Assembly: GCA_019058135.1 (NCBI GenBank)
Contig: JAHLWE010000276.1
Span: 1 to 10,457, forward strand
Direction: 5' to 3'
Origin: Promethearchaeota archaeon
GTDB taxonomy: Archaea > Asgardarchaeota > Lokiarchaeia > Sigyniarchaeales > SOKP01
DNA: 10,457 nucleotides
The notes beneath the pieces are model-generated. The model did no database searches, was not told the DNA's origin, and worked only from the letters and a program-made list of their open reading frames with translations. Within the stretch, counting starts at the first letter, position 1. Each line of letters starts with the position of its first letter. Below are positions 1-6,440 of this stretch, piece by piece. The position numbers and the translations under genes are program-made.

Positions 1-49
1 AATCAAATCTATTTTCGAAAAAATCGAATCTAATTTTAATTTTAAAGCA

Positions 50-715
50 TTATATTTCTTTTAAATTAGGTCCAAATTTTTGTTCAATTTCTTTTGGAGA
101 CATTTTAGACATTGGGCTTTTAATTATTTGTGGATTAAAATCTTCTCCAACCCAATCTTTCATTTCACCATATTCTGGGTGATTTGGATTTCCTATTATT
201 TCAAGGAGTTCTTGATAACCATAAGGACCCCCACAGTCCTCTGGTGGAGTTGCCCGCTTTCCCCCCACGCATAAAAAAGATCGAAAATTATTGTTATTGG
301 GGAATATTTTTTCCAGTTTTATAGAATGCTCCCAATTATCTCCGAAATCGTAAAGATAATTAACTTTTTTAAGATTAGTAGAGAATACATCGCATAATCG
401 AAGCTGATCTTCTCGAATATCATAAAGATCTGACTGATCTTCCGGGGGGTATGTGTCATCGGGATATTTTCCTTGCATGTGAATTCGCCAATGCGGAGGT
501 TCGGGATATCGGTAAGAGAATTCATGTAAATGGTAATCACTCCAATAGAAACAATCTTGTATAGCGTGATGCAAATCAGAAAATGTACAATAGTTGGAAA
601 TTAATAATCGTCGCCAAATAGGAGGTTTACTACCCTTTAATGTGATTTTTAATTGATAGATTTGGTTCGGTACATTTCTTTCTTTAAATATATGCAATTT
701 TTTAGCGTCTTTCAT
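50..715 (-). CDS. Plasmid pRiA4b ORF-3-like family protein
   Basis: A 221-residue protein of the pRiA4b ORF-3-like family, whose biochemical role is not established. The family core is clear: an N-terminal strand with PPIWRRLLI (residues 31-39), then LHHAIQDCFYW (48-58), the signature YDFGDNWEHS (122-131), and CVGGKRATPPEDCGGPYGY (149-167), where the Cys, the PPED and the GGPxGY are the usual conserved positions. The segment between residues 70 and 110 is acidic and proline-rich. The gene begins at an ATG and ends in TAA. A minus-strand TATA-like element centred about 26 nt upstream suggests leaderless or short-leader transcription. It stands alone and is divergent from the ribbon-helix-helix gene. 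The family is named after a plasmid and turns up in mobile elements, but no transposase or repeat is visible here. Family assignment is firm; function is unknown. Confidence 0.87.
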   Translation of the reverse strand: MKDAKKLHIFKERNVPNQIYQLKITLKGSKPPIWRRLLISNYCTFSDLHHAIQDCFYWSDYHLHEFSYRYPEPPHWRIHMQGKYPDDTYPPEDQSDLYDIREDQLRLCDVFSTNLKKVNYLYDFGDNWEHSIKLEKIFPNNNNFRSFLCVGGKRATPPEDCGGPYGYQELLEIIGNPNHPEYGEMKDWVGEDFNPQIIKSPMSKMSPKEIEQKFGPNLKEI

Positions 716-982
716 AACTATAGAAAATGTTTGAAATTTAATTAAAAATAGTATTAAGTTATCAATAAGATCCTATCTCTCAAGCAAAGTAATTATATCG
801 TTTATTAACAATTATAGAAAGATAAGAAATTAGAATGGGATTAAAAATTTCCGAAAGAAAAGCATAAATGCAAACTTGATTCTCAAGGACACTATAAAAA
901 TATAATATCTACATAATATCCGATTTATAATTTGATATTACTGGAGTATATATTAAAAAAATATATAGGTGTAGTTGAAAAA
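716..982. other. Divergent intergenic region
   Basis: This stretch separates the pRiA4b ORF-3-like gene (-) from the ribbon-helix-helix gene (+) and must hold both promoters. For the plus strand there are two TATA-like elements, ctataaaaatata near 893-905 and gatttataat at 922-931. No convincing palindromic operator, RNA gene or additional coding frame was found. Confidence 0.45.
734..747 (-). promoter_or_regulatory. Putative TATA box of the pRiA4b ORF-3-like gene
   Basis: Read on the minus strand this is TTTTAATTAAATTT, centred about 26 nt before the ATG at 715. That is the usual archaeal TATA-to-start-site distance, so the transcript may begin at or next to the ATG. The surroundings are very AT-rich, so the match is only suggestive. 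Confidence 0.35.
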
Positions 983-1144
983 GTGAAGTTAATAACGGTT
1001 CATGTTCCAGAAGTTTATATACGTGGAATTGAAGAATTGGTACACTCTAACGTTTATCCGAATAGATCAGAGGTTATACGAGTAGCAATTAGAGATTTAC
1101 TGAAAAGTGAATTAGGATCTCTAATTAATATTAATTCACAATAA
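983..1144 (+). CDS. Small ribbon-helix-helix (CopG/MetJ/Arc-type) DNA-binding protein
   Basis: A 53-residue protein when started at GTG 983. It opens with a strand, KLITVHVPEVYI, that would form the DNA-contacting beta ribbon of the dimer. Next come helix 1 (GIEELVHSNVY), the turn PNRSEVIR typical of the fold, and helix 2 (VAIRDLLKSEL). Such proteins dimerise and bind operators, often their own. The frame also opens at a TTG at 932. I prefer GTG because the fold begins right after it, an AGGTG lies 11 nt before it (967-971), and the TTG overlaps a TATA-like element (922-931). The 17 extra residues from TTG would not belong to the fold. No toxin gene follows, so an antitoxin role is not supported; a stand-alone regulator is more likely. 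Fold assignment is strong, target unknown. Confidence 0.8.
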   Translation: MKLITVHVPEVYIRGIEELVHSNVYPNRSEVIRVAIRDLLKSELGSLININSQ

Positions 1145-1170
1145 TCTCTTATTTTTTTTATTGTTTTAGG
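1145..1170 (+). terminator. Putative T-tract terminator after the RHH gene
   Basis: Eight consecutive T at 1152-1159 and a second tttt run follow the stop codon within 25 nt. Archaeal RNA polymerase terminates on such U-rich tracts without needing a hairpin. No clear stem is visible. Confidence 0.4.
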
Positions 1171-1223
1171 CGTTGCTAAATAAATTTAACTTAATAATAA
1201 AAATATGTAAATAGATTTCCAAA

Positions 1224-1233
1224 TATTAAATAT
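1224..1233 (+). promoter_or_regulatory. Putative TATA box of the CDP-alcohol phosphatidyltransferase gene
   Basis: ATTAAATATA is centred about 24 nt before the ATG at 1252. No Shine-Dalgarno sequence precedes that ATG. The spacing fits a leaderless transcript starting at or beside the start codon. Confidence 0.45.
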
Positions 1234-1251
1234 ATCTTTATCTTGTTATAA

Positions 1252-1833
1252 ATGTTATTTAGAGTGAAAAAATTTTCAGAAAAGCTTCTACTTCCTTTAG
1301 GTACAAAGTTATCAAAGATTCCAGCAAATTACATTAGTATTTTTGGTTTTATTTCTGCAATTTTAGTATTTATAGGATTCTCTTTTAAATGGATTTTATT
1401 AGATATCATATTCCTCTGTTTTATCTTTTTATTTGATCAACTAGACGGTGTGATCGCTCGACTCCAAGGAGCTACAAAATTCGGAGGATTTTTAGATTCA
1501 ACATTAGATCGATATTCAGATATATTGATCTTTGTTGGAATTATACTTGGAGAATATACTGAGATAATAATTGGATTTATTGTTATTTTCGGTGCATTCT
1601 TAACCTCTTATACTAGAGCGAAAATAGAAGCTCTGGGTATTGTAAGTTTAAGTGGTGTGGGGTTATTGGAACGGACCGACAGGATACCAATACTTATTAT
1701 TGGAACAATAATCCAAATCTGGATCCCATTTGCTATTTGGTGGACAATGGTAATATTAGCAATTGGAACTCACCTAACTGCAATTCAACGATTTATTTTT
1801 GCGTATAAAAATTTATCTCATAAATCAAAGTAG
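1252..1833 (+). CDS. CDP-alcohol phosphatidyltransferase, probably archaetidylinositol phosphate synthase-like
   Basis: A 193-residue integral membrane enzyme that transfers a polar head group onto a CDP-activated lipid. The family signature is complete: D62, D65, G66, A69, R70, then G78, D82 and D86. These aspartates hold the two metal ions and the CDP moiety. The stretch FLDSTLDRYSD after the first half resembles the subgroup that condenses CDP-archaeol with inositol-1-phosphate, hence the proposed product; the alcohol substrate cannot be proved from sequence. About six hydrophobic segments follow one another (near residues 29-45, 47-60, 91-104, 106-119, 147-160, 162-175), as expected for this fold. 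The N-terminal 25 residues are amphipathic and basic. It starts at ATG with a TATA-like box 24 nt upstream and no ribosome site. It converges on the PP-loop gene with only 22 nt between the stop codons. Confidence 0.88.
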   Translation: MLFRVKKFSEKLLLPLGTKLSKIPANYISIFGFISAILVFIGFSFKWILLDIIFLCFIFLFDQLDGVIARLQGATKFGGFLDSTLDRYSDILIFVGIILGEYTEIIIGFIVIFGAFLTSYTRAKIEALGIVSLSGVGLLERTDRIPILIIGTIIQIWIPFAIWWTMVILAIGTHLTAIQRFIFAYKNLSHKSK

Positions 1834-1855
1834 ATTTTTAGCTGTATCTCCTTTA

Positions 1856-2683
1856 TTACATTTTATCTTTTAAAGTATCTATTACCTTTAAGATTTTTTC
1901 TCGAAACCAATGTTCGTCTGGTTCCTTGTGTTGAGTACTAATAAAATTTATTACGGAAGAAAACAATGGAAAGTAAAAATTTGTTATGGAATACTTAATT
2001 CTCTCGAGTTCAAAAGGGATTTTTCCGTTTTCATCATAATAATTCTTTGAAAAACTACAGTTCAATGTGTTTATATTATTTCTCCATTGATGACCTAAAA
2101 TTCTATAAATATTAACATCATTTTTAATCTTCCGTAAGGGTTGTACCAATTCAATCTGATGCTTTTTTAATAAGGATTTGTACAAATCTAAAATCTCAGA
2201 AATTTGATTCAACTTTTCAACGGAATTATGAGACTCCCTTTCACCTGTTATGATTTTTTGAATATTATAAAAATTTGCTATAGGAATTCTCATCATATGA
2301 AGAAATAAATGACATGCTGGACATGGGGTAAAATATCCGAAATATTTTTGAACTATAGCAATATTTTGTAAAATTAATTGTTCAAATAAATTTCCGACAT
2401 CGAGATAAATAAAGGGCGTGAAATCTAATTTTTTTGATAAATACAACTTTACTAGATAATCGAAATTTTCCCAAGGTTCATTTTTATTACCATATAAAAC
2501 CCGATGATACAAACTAATTCCTAGCAATGACTTTACTTCGTTCTCCTTAAATAATTGAATCACTGCAGCAATACTGTCTTTTCCTGCAATTTCGGCAATA
2601 AATCGATTTGAATTAACATCAAGTAGAATTGGAGGATTTTTAAAGAAATCTACATATTTTATTATTTGTATTTTAGTGGGTAT
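1856..2683 (-). CDS. PP-loop superfamily ATPase with CPxCH motif; start codon unresolved
   Basis: This looks like an N-type ATP pyrophosphatase (PP-loop) protein of unknown substrate. The ATP-binding motif reads FIAEIAGKDSIAAV (minus strand, around 2561-2602), a variant of the SGGxDS loop. Downstream come a CPACH motif (2309-2323) with further His and Arg, then ITGERESH, a helical region with PLRKIKND, and LNCSFSKNYYDENGKI near the C-terminus. The Cys/His cluster suggests a metal site. Members of this superfamily adenylate a substrate, as in tRNA thiolation or amide formation, but nothing here fixes the reaction. The first canonical start in frame is a GTG at 2563, which would cut off the PP-loop. 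The frame stays open upstream to a TAG at 2705-2707 with no ATG, GTG or TTG. I place the 5' end at an ATA (2681-2683) 7 nt after GGTG, as the least bad choice. A frameshift from the ATG at 2694-2696 is the main alternative. Confidence 0.7.
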   Translation of the reverse strand: MPTKIQIIKYVDFFKNPPILLDVNSNRFIAEIAGKDSIAAVIQLFKENEVKSLLGISLYHRVLYGNKNEPWENFDYLVKLYLSKKLDFTPFIYLDVGNLFEQLILQNIAIVQKYFGYFTPCPACHLFLHMMRIPIANFYNIQKIITGERESHNSVEKLNQISEILDLYKSLLKKHQIELVQPLRKIKNDVNIYRILGHQWRNNINTLNCSFSKNYYDENGKIPFELERIKYSITNFYFPLFSSVINFISTQHKEPDEHWFREKILKVIDTLKDKM

Positions 2684-2690
2684 GTTGATG

Positions 2691-2694
2691 CACC
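2691..2694 (-). promoter_or_regulatory. Possible ribosome binding site GGTG before a non-canonical start
   Basis: On the minus strand GGTG (part of the AGGAGGTGAT complement of the 16S 3' end) is followed by exactly 7 nt and then ATA, opening a frame that reads IPTKIQIIKYV. It is the only SD-like element near the 5' end of the PP-loop gene. With four bases it may be chance. Confidence 0.25.
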
Positions 2695-2704
2695 ATAAAT
2701 TAGG

Positions 2705-2859
2705 CTATAGAAAAAATTTTTGTTAATTTAATAGTTAATTCCAAGTCAAAAATATTTTTTGATTTTCTATTTATTTATAAATTAATAATTATTTATTTTC
2801 AAAATAAATTAATAAATACTTAAAAAATCAAGAAAATGTTCTAAAGGAGAGATAATTAA
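2705..2859. other. Divergent promoter region between the PP-loop gene and mch
   Basis: A 155-nt, extremely AT-rich stretch that must carry both promoters. TATA-like runs for mch include ttataaattaataatt (near 2774-2790) and aaataaattaataaatactt (near 2801-2821). No operator-like palindrome longer than a few bases was seen. Confidence 0.4.
2846..2851 (+). promoter_or_regulatory. Ribosome binding site of mch
   Basis: AAAGGAGAG ends 8 nt before the ATG at 2860 (GGAG core 10 nt away). This is one of the two clear Shine-Dalgarno sites in the window; most other genes have none. It fixes the mch start. Confidence 0.7.
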
Positions 2860-3858
2860 ATGGCATCTTTGAGTGTAAATAAATTAGCATTAGAGATTAT
2901 AAAGAAAGTTATTGCGAATGAGGAAATATTAAACGTTTCAGTTAATACTCTGTCAAATGGCGCCACAGTATTAGATTTTAGTAAAGGATCTTATGGAGCT
3001 GGAAAATTTTTATCTGAAATTTGTCTAGGAGGTCTTGGAATTGTCAAATATACAAATTATATGCTTGATAAACATTATATCCCTGCTGTTATAGTCAATA
3101 CTTCTGAGCCAATAATTTCTTGCATGGCATCTCAATTCGCAGGGTGGAATGTAAAACTAAAAAAAGAAGTAGAAATTGATGGTGAAATCAAAAAGAAGAA
3201 GGTTTTTGAATCTTTAGGTTCTGGTCCCGCTAGAGCGCTGTCACGAGTTGAAAAAGACTTATATGAAGTATTGGGGTATAAAGATGATGCCGATTGTGCA
3301 ATTTTAGTATTTGAAACAGCAAAATTACCCAATGAGGAAGTAATGGAATTAGTAGCTAAAAAATGCGGAGTAAGCCCCAGTAATACTTATGCATGTTGCG
3401 CACCCACAGCGTGTTTGTGCGGCTCAATTCAAGTAGCATCAAGAATTGTAGAAACGGGTATTCATAAACTGCATGAGTTACATTTTCCGTTAGATGTGAT
3501 TAAATATGGCTTTGGAACGACCACAATTGCCCCAATTGCAAAAGATGATTTAAAAGCGATGGGAGTTACTAACGACTCATTAATTGCAACTGGAAGTGTA
3601 TATTATACAATTGAAGCTGACAAAGAAAAACAAGAAGAATTATGGGAACTTATTAAAAAAGCACCCTCAAACACATCTTCCAGCTATGGAAAACCTTTCA
3701 TTGAAACCTTTAAAGAAGTCGACTATAAATTCTATGATATTGACCCAGGACTTTTCGCTCCAGCATTATATACGGTAAATAATTCAAAAACTGGGAAGAC
3801 AATATCGGCTGGAGCTATAAATAACGACCTTCTTAAATTATCTTATGGTTTGTCTTAA
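2860..3858 (+). CDS. mch: Methenyltetrahydromethanopterin cyclohydrolase
   Basis: A 332-residue cytoplasmic enzyme, close to the usual family length of about 320. It interconverts N5-formyl- and N5,N10-methenyl-tetrahydromethanopterin in the methyl branch of the archaeal Wood-Ljungdahl pathway or methanogenesis. Seen in the sequence: N-terminal SVNKLALEIIKKV; GGLGIVKY; the substrate-site segment LGSGPARAL following a lysine-rich loop (about residues 105-118); and the strongly conserved cysteine-rich run ACCAPTACLCGSIQVASR from residue 178, followed by ETGIHKLHELHFP. The C-terminal YKFYDIDPGLFAPA is also typical. The start is set by a Shine-Dalgarno site. It is a single-gene unit converging on the RAM-domain gene. 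Present in methanogens, Archaeoglobus, methylotrophic bacteria and many Asgard archaea, so it does not by itself show methanogenesis. Assignment is very secure. Confidence 0.97.
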   Translation: MASLSVNKLALEIIKKVIANEEILNVSVNTLSNGATVLDFSKGSYGAGKFLSEICLGGLGIVKYTNYMLDKHYIPAVIVNTSEPIISCMASQFAGWNVKLKKEVEIDGEIKKKKVFESLGSGPARALSRVEKDLYEVLGYKDDADCAILVFETAKLPNEEVMELVAKKCGVSPSNTYACCAPTACLCGSIQVASRIVETGIHKLHELHFPLDVIKYGFGTTTIAPIAKDDLKAMGVTNDSLIATGSVYYTIEADKEKQEELWELIKKAPSNTSSSYGKPFIETFKEVDYKFYDIDPGLFAPALYTVNNSKTGKTISAGAINNDLLKLSYGLS

Positions 3859-3891
3859 ATTTCTATATTTTATTTTCTTTTTTCCTTTATA
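3859..3891. terminator. T-rich terminator between convergent mch and RAM-domain gene
   Basis: The 33 nt between the two stop codons are almost all pyrimidine on the plus strand (tattttctttttt and neighbours), a good U-rich termination signal for mch. The minus-strand reading is A-rich, so the RAM-domain transcript would have to end inside mch. Confidence 0.5.
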
Positions 3892-4488
3892 TTACCCCAT
3901 AAAATTCTGCTTTGCTCCAATTAGCGTGGTAGTTTCTTCGATAATTGTTGATAACTCCTTTTCACTACGTAAATTAGTAATAATTTTATCTAATTCATAG
4001 AGTTTAGAAAATGATATAGCTACCAATAAATCCCAGCCTCCATAAATCGGAGAAGCATATGTTATTAACCAATCTTCTCCATACTCGGTTGATCTTAAAT
4101 CTTTTATTTCATTTACAATTTTTTCTTCTAATCCAATTTTTTTTAATCTAACAAGAACATAAGCACGATAATAAAGATTTTGAGATTTTATTTTTGAAGC
4201 ATCAAAATTATTCTTCATAGAAATGAATGTTATAGATTCTTCAATCATCTTAGATAATTCCTCATCGATGTTAAGAAAAGTATTCAACTTATCTAATTCT
4301 TCATGCTTCGAAAGACATATTTCCAATAAAATATCCCACGATCCAAATATGGGAGTACAATAAAAAACATACCAATCTTCATCTTCATCATCTTCTCTTG
4401 ATTTTAAATTTCTAACTTTCTCTACTACTTTCCATTCTGAACCTAACCGTAATCTGATAAGAATGTATCCTTTGTAATATTTTGGCAT
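3892..4488 (-). CDS. Tandem Lrp/AsnC ligand-binding (RAM) domain protein without HTH
   Basis: A 198-residue protein made of two copies of one domain of about 90 residues (roughly 6-95 and 107-196). Each copy runs strand (YILIRL / YVLVRL), helix (VVEKVRNL / IVNEIKDL), a strand ending in TPIFGSWDILL or SPIYGGWDLLV, a helix with ELDKL/ELDKI, and a last strand ITFISMKNNF / TTLIGAKQNF. This order and the GxWDL turn match the RAM (ActR-type) effector domain of Lrp/AsnC regulators, which binds amino acids and drives oligomerisation. The usual N-terminal helix-turn-helix is absent, so it probably does not bind DNA on its own and may act as a sensor or as a partner of a full-length Lrp protein. Copy 1 has an acidic insert REDDEDEDW. 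It is divergent from gltX, sharing 101 nt of intergenic DNA. A TATA-like TAGTAATAAA lies about 27 nt before the ATG. Confidence 0.78.
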   Translation of the reverse strand: MPKYYKGYILIRLRLGSEWKVVEKVRNLKSREDDEDEDWYVFYCTPIFGSWDILLEICLSKHEELDKLNTFLNIDEELSKMIEESITFISMKNNFDASKIKSQNLYYRAYVLVRLKKIGLEEKIVNEIKDLRSTEYGEDWLITYASPIYGGWDLLVAISFSKLYELDKIITNLRSEKELSTIIEETTTLIGAKQNFMG

Positions 4489-4589
4489 GTTAGGAAATAT
4501 TTTTTTTGCGTTTATTACTATTTATTATAGTTAGTTAAATTATAAAATTTAGCTAATAATATGATTAATTAGAAGTAATTTAGATAAAT
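4489..4589. promoter_or_regulatory. Divergent promoter region, RAM-domain gene and gltX
   Basis: These 101 nt must start both transcripts. On the minus strand TAGTAATAAA (4511-4520) is well placed for the RAM-domain gene. For gltX, TAATAATATG and GATTAATTA (4554-4571) are weaker candidates about 20-30 nt before its ATG. No SD site is visible for either gene. Confidence 0.4.
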
Positions 4590-6356
4590 ATGTTAAACCG
4601 TGAAGCGATAGAAAAATCTATTTGGATTGAAGGGCTTAAAAATGCTATAAAATTTGAAGGTATCGCCCAAAGAAAAGCAATTATCGGTAAGTTAATAGCT
4701 TTAAATGGTGAAATTCGTCTAAAATTAAAAAATATAATGCCATTAATAGATTCAATAATTGAGGAAATCAATAATTTATCATTAAATGCACAAAAAGAAA
4801 AATTATTCTCTTTAGCGCCATCTGCTTTAGAGAAAATGAAAGAAAAAGTAGAAGAATTTAAAACATTACCAGAATTGCCAAATGTAGAGAATTATAAAAA
4901 AGTAGTAATGCGACTTGCACCATATCCAAGTGGGGCTCTTCATATCGGTAATGCTCGGATGATTATTCTGAATGATGAGTATGTAAAAAGATACAATGGA
5001 GAACTAATTTTATTTTATGATGACACAATTGGTAGTTCTAAAGCCAAAAGAAATGATCCAAAAGCAAAATATATTCTTCCTGAGGCGTATGACTTAATCA
5101 AGGAAGGATTGGAATGGTTAGGAGTAAAATATAATAAAGAATATTATAAGAGTGATCGATTGGAAATTTACTATAAATATTGCAAACAACTTCTCACTGA
5201 AAATAATGCATATGTTTGTTTATGTGAAGCCAATGATTTTAGAGAGAACTATAAAAAAACTGGAAAGGAATGTCCTCATCAAAATATTACTCCCGAGAAA
5301 AATCTGGAAGGTTGGGAAAAAATGTTAAATGGTGATTATCAAGAGATGACAGCCGTTGTTCGATTGAAAACTGGTATGGATCAGAAAGATCCTGCCTTAA
5401 GAGATCAAATTATCATGCGAATATCTGATGCAGAACATCCACGAGTCGGTACTAAATATCGAGTCTGGCCCATGCTTGAATTTTCTTGGGGAATTGATGA
5501 TTATTTAATTGGAGTTACCCACATTTTAAGGGGTTCTGATCTGGTTAAAGAAGATATCATTGAAAAATTCATCTGGGATATATTTAATTGGAAATATTGT
5601 GAATTTCTACACTATGGTAGATTAAATTTTCAGGAAAAAAAACTCAGTAAAACACTATCAAGAAATGCAATTTTACAAGGAACTTATAAAGGATGGTATG
5701 ATCCAAGAACTTGGAGTATACAATCTCTTAAAAAGCGGGGTATTAAGCCTCAAGCTTTAAAGGTAACATTATTTAATTTAGGATTGTCTCTTTCAGGAAT
5801 TATATTCTCTGATCAATGGTTATATGCCAAAAACTCTGAATTGATTGATTCTATCTCGAATAGATACTTTTTTGTTAACAATCCCATATCATTGATAATA
5901 GAGGATATTCCGTTTGAGGAGATTAAGGCAGAACCGCTTTTATTACCAACTAATCCAAAAAAAGGTAAAAGATTAATAAGAAGTAAAGTAATAGAAGGTA
6001 AATTAAAGGTGTATATCTCTAAAAGGGATGCTGGGAAATTAACTCAGAACAACCAAATACGTTTGAAAGACTTATTTAATATTGAAATAACTGAAATTTT
6101 AAAGTCGACTAATTTTATTAATGCTAAATTTACCAGTAAAGAATTAGATCGAACTTTTAAAATCATTCATTGGGTTCTTCAAGAAGAAAATATTAGAGTT
6201 AAAATTTTAAGAATTGATGGTTTAGTGGATGAAGGTTATGGAGAATTGAATTTATTAGATATTCCCATGAATAAAATTATTCAATTCGAAAGATATGGTT
6301 TTGTGAACCCTATAGAACTGAAAGAAAATGAATTATTTTGTTATTTTACTCAATAA
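4590..6356 (+). CDS. gltX: Glutamyl-tRNA synthetase, archaeal type
   Basis: A 588-residue class I aminoacyl-tRNA synthetase that charges tRNA(Glu). An archaeal-style helical N-terminal extension of about 100 residues precedes the Rossmann catalytic core. The core shows APYPSGALHIGNAR, with the HIGH-type motif HIGN at residues 118-121, and the KMSKS-type motif as KLSKT at 351-355. PRVGTKYRVWPM, GVTHILRGSD and FLHYGRLNF lie between them. C210, C212, C228 and H230 look like a zinc site in the acceptor-binding insertion. The C-terminal 170 residues fit the beta-barrel anticodon-binding domains of the archaeal/eukaryotic GluRS-GlnRS group, ending with IIQFERYGFVNP. The loop after the first core strand reads YDDTIGSSKAKRNDPKAK rather than the common DDTDP. 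The start is an ATG without an SD site. It is a single gene, followed after 84 nt by the CPBP protease gene, which has its own TATA box. Confidence 0.94.
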   Translation: MLNREAIEKSIWIEGLKNAIKFEGIAQRKAIIGKLIALNGEIRLKLKNIMPLIDSIIEEINNLSLNAQKEKLFSLAPSALEKMKEKVEEFKTLPELPNVENYKKVVMRLAPYPSGALHIGNARMIILNDEYVKRYNGELILFYDDTIGSSKAKRNDPKAKYILPEAYDLIKEGLEWLGVKYNKEYYKSDRLEIYYKYCKQLLTENNAYVCLCEANDFRENYKKTGKECPHQNITPEKNLEGWEKMLNGDYQEMTAVVRLKTGMDQKDPALRDQIIMRISDAEHPRVGTKYRVWPMLEFSWGIDDYLIGVTHILRGSDLVKEDIIEKFIWDIFNWKYCEFLHYGRLNFQEKKLSKTLSRNAILQGTYKGWYDPRTWSIQSLKKRGIKPQALKVTLFNLGLSLSGIIFSDQWLYAKNSELIDSISNRYFFVNNPISLIIEDIPFEEIKAEPLLLPTNPKKGKRLIRSKVIEGKLKVYISKRDAGKLTQNNQIRLKDLFNIEITEILKSTNFINAKFTSKELDRTFKIIHWVLQEENIRVKILRIDGLVDEGYGELNLLDIPMNKIIQFERYGFVNPIELKENELFCYFTQ

Positions 6357-6372
6357 AAATTGTTTTTTAATA
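6357..6372 (+). terminator. Possible T-tract terminator after gltX
   Basis: A run of six T (tgttttttaa) follows the gltX stop within about 12 nt. Together with a fresh TATA box before the next gene, it suggests that gltX is transcribed alone. No hairpin. Confidence 0.3.
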
Positions 6373-6405
6373 AAATTAAGATTTTACAAAACTAAAAATA
6401 AAAAA

Positions 6406-6417
6406 TTTAATATATTA
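6406..6417 (+). promoter_or_regulatory. Putative TATA box of the CPBP protease gene
   Basis: TTTAATATATTA is centred about 28 nt before ATG 6441. The spacing favours that ATG as a leaderless start over the TTG at 6426, which would lie upstream of the expected transcription start. Confidence 0.45.
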
Positions 6418-6440
6418 ATAATAGTTTGGATTTGAAGAAT

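Noticed and set aside
1..49. Short inverted repeat around TCGAAAAAATCGA as a transposon end or attachment site
   Set aside because: The arms are only about 4 bases. It follows the stop of the leftmost gene and could as well be a T-rich termination tract on the minus strand.
80..540. Open frames overlapping the pRiA4b ORF-3-like gene
   Set aside because: The minus-strand frame in 50-715 carries the entire family signature; the overlapping ones have none.
932..982. Upstream TTG as the start of the ribbon-helix-helix gene
   Set aside because: The extra 17 residues are not part of the fold, the TTG overlaps a TATA-like element, and GTG 983 is preceded by AGGTG. Not fully excluded, since another TATA-like run lies near 893-905.
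983..1144. Antitoxin of a toxin-antitoxin pair
   Set aside because: No small toxin-like gene lies beside it. The next gene, after about 100 nt, is a membrane phospholipid-synthesis enzyme.
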